DNA of 64,000 bases, taken from Pseudomonas putida (GTDB lineage: Bacteria > Pseudomonadota > Gammaproteobacteria > Pseudomonadales > Pseudomonadaceae). The stretch is taken from assembly GCF_002025705.1 (NCBI RefSeq), contig NZ_CP018846.1, positions 3,649,501 through 3,713,500 of the forward strand, read 5' to 3'. Position numbers and translations under genes: made by a program. Numbering within the stretch: the stretch's first letter is position 1; every line of letters starts with the position of its first letter. This document shows, one piece after another, positions 60,854 to 64,000 of the stretch. The notes under the pieces are model-generated. The model had not been told where the DNA came from and made no database searches. It was given only the letters and a program-made list of their open reading frames with translations.

Positions 60854-61588
60854 ATGCCGCTACGCCCCCTTTTCGCCTCGCTGCTGCTGGCCGCCAGCCT
60901 CACTGCCCAGGCCGCCACCGAGGTGGTGCCCTTGCAGCATCGCAGCAGCGCCGAGCTGTTGCCCGCCGCCCAGGCATTCATTGGCCGCGACGGCACCGTC
61001 AGCGCCTTCGAGAACAAGCTGATCGTCAACGCCAGCCCCGAACGCATCGACGACCTGCGTGCCCTGCTGCAGCAGCTGGACACCGTTCCCAAGCGGCTGC
61101 TGATCAGTGTCGACAACAACGACAGCAACTACCAGGACAACCACGGCAACGGCCAGGTCATTCGCTATGGCACTAGCAACCGCGAAGGCGGCTTGCAGCA
61201 GATCCAGGCCAGCGAAGGCCAACCGGCACTGATTCAGGTCGGCCAGAGCATCCCGGTCACAAGCACCAGCACCGACGGCTACGGGCGCATCCAGAGCAAC
61301 ACCGAATACCGCAATGTGACCCAAGGTTTCTACGTCACGCCAAGCTTGAGCGGGGATACGGTTCGCCTGCAAATAAGCACCAATAATGACCGAATCAGCC
61401 AGGAACGTGCCGATGTAGTGAAAGTGCAAAGTACCGACACGACAATCAGCGGAAGGCTCGGCGAATGGATCACCCTGGCCGGCTACAACCAGCAGAGTCA
61501 AGCCGACCGCAACCCGTCAAGCCGTACGTACAGCACGCAACGGGGTGAAAACATGACTTTGCGTGTCAAAGTCGACCTTCTGGACTGA
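60854..61588 (+). CDS. Exported secretin-N-domain-like protein
   Basis: A 244-residue periplasmic protein. The ATG at 60854 has GGAG nine bases upstream and starts a signal peptide (MPLRPLFASLLLAASLTAQA). An N-domain typical of secretins follows (VVPLQHRSSAELLPAAQAFI, NKLIVNASPERIDDLRALL). A beta-rich part resembles the early secretin core (PALIQVGQSIPVTST, GRLGEWITLAGYN). The chain ends where a full secretin barrel would continue, so it is a short secretin-like protein and not a complete channel. No secretion genes are nearby. Confidence 0.7.
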   Translation: MPLRPLFASLLLAASLTAQAATEVVPLQHRSSAELLPAAQAFIGRDGTVSAFENKLIVNASPERIDDLRALLQQLDTVPKRLLISVDNNDSNYQDNHGNGQVIRYGTSNREGGLQQIQASEGQPALIQVGQSIPVTSTSTDGYGRIQSNTEYRNVTQGFYVTPSLSGDTVRLQISTNNDRISQERADVVKVQSTDTTISGRLGEWITLAGYNQQSQADRNPSSRTYSTQRGENMTLRVKVDLLD

Positions 61589-62078
61589 TCCCAGGCAATT
61601 CAAGGCCTCGACCAAAGGCCTTGAAACTGACTGCCAAGTCGCATTAGACCAAGGATGTAGTAAGTTAGAAAAAGCACTACAAAACATTTGACAGGGTGTT
61701 TTTCCCAAGGGCATGATGGCCTCGCTCCCGCTAATCAGGGGCCCTGGCAAGGGCCTTCGAGGCGTACTCCTTCCACCCCTGGAGGCACCTCGTGTCTATA
61801 CGGCCCACAAGGCGGTTCGACGGGATTGCGACTGCAACGAAGAAGTTGTCCCGAGGGACGGAAGCGCATCACCGCAGTTCTGGCAATCGCATAGCACCGC
61901 AGCAAGGCAACCACGAGCCGACCTGCCGGAGCACACTTGCGCCTGGCCTGCACCTCCTTCCCCTTCGAGCCTTCGCGTTCGCCGCCGCACTCCCCCGGAC
62001 AGGACAGCCGCCAGGTCCCTGATCTGCCCCGAGCATCAGCACAATTAACCCAAGATCGATGCGACGAGGTTTATTTCC
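61589..62078 (+). other. Leader and control region of aceA
   Basis: A 490-bp gap. A promoter candidate lies at 61688-61717. The region beyond it (about 61730-62050) has open frames in several phases with Arg/Pro-rich products, which are unlikely to be genes. A long 5' leader for aceA is the simplest reading. No known riboswitch is recognised. Confidence 0.4.
61688..61717 (+). promoter_or_regulatory. Candidate aceA promoter
   Basis: TTGACA (61688-61693), an 18-bp spacer and CATGAT (61712-61717). The start would be about 355 bp upstream of aceA. Confidence 0.4.
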
Positions 62079-63404
62079 ATGGCACTGACACGCGAACAGC
62101 AAATTGCAGCCCTCGAGAAAGACTGGGCCGAGAACCCGCGCTGGAAAGGCGTGACCCGTACCTACACCGCCGCCGATGTCGTTCGCCTGCGTGGCTCCCT
62201 GCAGCCGGAGCACACCCTGGCTCGCCTGGGCGCAGAAAAACTGTGGAAGCTGGTCACCCAAGGTGCCCACCCGTCCTTCCGCCCAGAAAAAGATTTCGTC
62301 AACTGCATGGGCGCCCTGACTGGCGGCCAGGCAGTGCAGCAGGTCAAGGCCGGTATCCAGGCCATCTACCTGTCCGGCTGGCAAGTGGCCGCCGACAACA
62401 ACTCGGCCGAGTCCATGTACCCAGACCAGTCGCTGTACCCGGTCGACTCGGTACCAACTGTGGTCAAGCGCATCAACAACTCGTTCCGCCGCGCCGACCA
62501 GATCCAGTGGAAAGCCGGCAAGAATCCGGGCGACGAAGGCTACATCGACTACTTCGCGCCAATCGTGGCTGATGCCGAAGCCGGTTTCGGTGGCGTGCTG
62601 AACGCCTACGAGCTGATGAAGAACATGATCGAAGCAGGCGCCGCTGGTGTGCACTTCGAAGACCAGCTGGCCTCGGTGAAAAAATGCGGCCACATGGGTG
62701 GCAAGGTACTGGTACCTACCCAGGAAGCCGTGCAGAAGCTGGTGGCCGCGCGCCTGGCTGCCGACGTATCGGGTGTGCCAACCATCATCCTGGCCCGTAC
62801 CGACGCCAACGCCGCTGACCTTCTGACCAGCGACTGCGACCCATACGACCAGCCGTTCGTGATCGGCGAGCGTACCCGTGAAGGCTTCTACAAGGTGCGT
62901 GCCGGCCTCGACCAGGCCATCGCCCGTGGCCTGGCCTACGCTCCGTACGCCGACCTGATCTGGTGCGAGACCGCCAAGCCGGACCTGGACGAAGCCCGCC
63001 GCTTCGCCGAAGCGATCAAGAAGGAGTACCCGGACCAGATCCTGTCGTACAACTGCTCGCCTTCCTTCAACTGGAAGAAGAACCTGGACGACGCGACCAT
63101 CGCCAAGTTCCAGCGCGAACTGTCGGCCATGGGCTACAAGCACCAGTTCATCACCCTGGCCGGCATTCACAATATGTGGCACGGCATGTTCAACCTGGCG
63201 CACGACTACGCCCGCAACGACATGACCGCCTACGTGAAGCTGCAGGAGCAGGAATTCGCCGACGCCAGCAAAGGCTACACCTTCGTGGCGCACCAGCAGG
63301 AAGTCGGCACCGGCTACTTCGACGACATGACCACCGTGATCCAGGGTGGCGCTTCGTCGGTGACCGCACTGACCGGCTCGACCGAGGAAGAGCAGTTCCA
63401 CTGA
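62079..63404 (+). CDS. aceA: Isocitrate lyase
   Basis: A 441-residue cytoplasmic enzyme splitting isocitrate into succinate and glyoxylate, the entry to the glyoxylate shunt. The catalytic loop KKCGH is at 201-205 (Cys203), with metal-binding acidic residues in [12 protein letters not shown] and the C-terminal [10 protein letters not shown]. The length and motifs match the short bacterial type. It stands alone with its own terminator, as in other pseudomonads, where aceA is not in an operon with malate synthase. Confidence 0.95.
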   Translation: MALTREQQIAALEKDWAENPRWKGVTRTYTAADVVRLRGSLQPEHTLARLGAEKLWKLVTQGAHPSFRPEKDFVNCMGALTGGQAVQQVKAGIQAIYLSGWQVAADNNSAESMYPDQSLYPVDSVPTVVKRINNSFRRADQIQWKAGKNPGDEGYIDYFAPIVADAEAGFGGVLNAYELMKNMIEAGAAGVHFEDQLASVKKCGHMGGKVLVPTQEAVQKLVAARLAADVSGVPTIILARTDANAADLLTSDCDPYDQPFVIGERTREGFYKVRAGLDQAIARGLAYAPYADLIWCETAKPDLDEARRFAEAIKKEYPDQILSYNCSPSFNWKKNLDDATIAKFQRELSAMGYKHQFITLAGIHNMWHGMFNLAHDYARNDMTAYVKLQEQEFADASKGYTFVAHQQEVGTGYFDDMTTVIQGGASSVTALTGSTEEEQFH

Positions 63405-63421
63405 TAGTGGGGTGCTGATGT

Positions 63422-63463
63422 AGGAAGGCCCGGGGCTTGCAAAAGCCCCGGGCCTTCCTTTTG
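63422..63463 (+). terminator. aceA terminator
   Basis: A 17-bp perfect stem (aggaaggcccggggctt / aagccccgggccttcct) with loop gcaa, followed by TTTT, 17 bp after the aceA stop. Confidence 0.95.
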
Positions 63464-63478
63464 GGGCTACGCAAGGCC

Positions 63479-63596
63479 TGTAGGAGCGGCCTTGCGTCGC
63501 GAAAGGGCTGCGCAGCAGCCCCGGCACTCGACGCTTTTGCTCAAGAACCTGGGGCTGCTGCGCAGCCCTTTCGCTACGCAAGGCCGCTCCTACAAG
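63479..63596. repeat. REP pair (class B)
   Basis: Inverted class B REPs with extended gggctgcgcagcagcccc arms, between aceA and the next gene. Confidence 0.85.
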
Positions 63597-63672
63597 GACT
63601 GCAGCCAACCTGGGAGCAGCAAAAACCAGGATCAGGTCTATGCTTGAGGCAGCACAGCAGCAAGGACCGCCC

Positions 63673-64000
63673 ATGCCCCGTCCAAGCCACCTGATCGTCA
63701 TCGCCCTGGCCGCCGCTTCTCTCTATCTATACGCACTGGCCAGCGACAACGCCGTGCTCGGCCTGCTGGCCAAACCCGTCCCGGTACTGGCCCTGATCGC
63801 CTGGCTACGCAGCGCACCCGCCACACCCTATCGCCGCTGGATCAGCGTCGGCCTGGCCTTCTCGGTGCTCGGCGATATTCTTCTGGCCATCCCCGCCGAC
63901 CTGTTCGTGTTCGGCCTGGCCGCGTTCCTTTGCGCCCACCTCGCCTACCTGCGCGCCTATTGCGGCCTGACCTTGCGCCCCGCCCCGCTGGCACTGCTAT
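63673..64000 (+). CDS. YhhN family membrane protein (partial)
   Basis: The first 109 codons of a multi-helix membrane protein; the gene runs off the window. AAGGA lies six bases before the ATG. The helices and the segment SVGLAFSVLGDILLAIP, then FVFGLAAFLCAHLAYLRAY, match YhhN/TMEM86 proteins, which include lysoplasmalogen hydrolases. In bacteria their physiological substrate is unclear. The conserved Asp in GDILL and His in AHLAY are present. Confidence 0.75.
   Translation, partial: MPRPSHLIVIALAAASLYLYALASDNAVLGLLAKPVPVLALIAWLRSAPATPYRRWISVGLAFSVLGDILLAIPADLFVFGLAAFLCAHLAYLRAYCGLTLRPAPLALL

Noticed and set aside
61690..62047. Overlapping Arg/Pro-rich frames upstream of aceA
   Set aside because: Several phases are open at once, composition is unlike neighbours and no ribosome sites are present. 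An untranslated leader explains it better.

Overview
The window looks like a chromosome segment from the Pseudomonas putida group. The evidence is high GC content with Pseudomonas-style codon use, many P. putida-type REP elements in two families, and core genes such as gacA-uvrC-pgsA-tRNA-Gly, a second EF-G and aceA. The species call is an inference from gene content, because no database was searched.

Positions 87-8123 are a small decayed integrative element in the 3' half of a tRNA-Cys gene. An 82-bp perfect direct repeat (87-168 and 8042-8123) flanks it, a tyrosine integrase lies next to the intact tRNA, and putative integrase arm sites sit just inside both ends. Inside are phage-gene remnants, several broken by frameshifts or stops, and likely cargo: a small secreted protein, two membrane proteins (one resembling putative abortive-infection proteins), a DUF2971 protein and three tandem overlapping lipoprotein genes.

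Positions 8155-31600 are mostly housekeeping and accessory genes: a SohB-type protease; a phosphatase / SCP2 / phosphotransferase / SDR group; small envelope proteins; an ion transporter; two diguanylate cyclases; a TSUP transporter with a LysR regulator; an unusual phosphatase-autotransporter fusion; a fluoride riboswitch with crcB; a flippase with a family 25 glycosyltransferase; and the tRNA-Gly/pgsA/uvrC/gacA block.

Positions 32127-46474 carry eleven tightly packed same-strand genes that are recognisable alginate genes in an unusual order: algD-alg8-alg44-algK-algE-algI-algJ-algF-algX-algL-algG. The usual order is D-8-44-K-E-G-X-L-I-J-F-A. algA is absent, the AlgG homologue has lost the DPHD epimerase motif, and a REP pair lies in frame inside the algL signal peptide. 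The encoded machinery could make, acetylate, trim and export polymannuronate while being unable to epimerise it. This is the most interesting system in the window.

Positions 46600-64000 return to ordinary chromosome: GNAT and DUF488 proteins, a Pit phosphate transporter, a GST, a thioesterase, a GABA-type permease / LysR / aminotransferase locus, EF-G 2, a SulP transporter, an AAA ATPase, a secretin-like protein, isocitrate lyase and the start of a YhhN-family gene.
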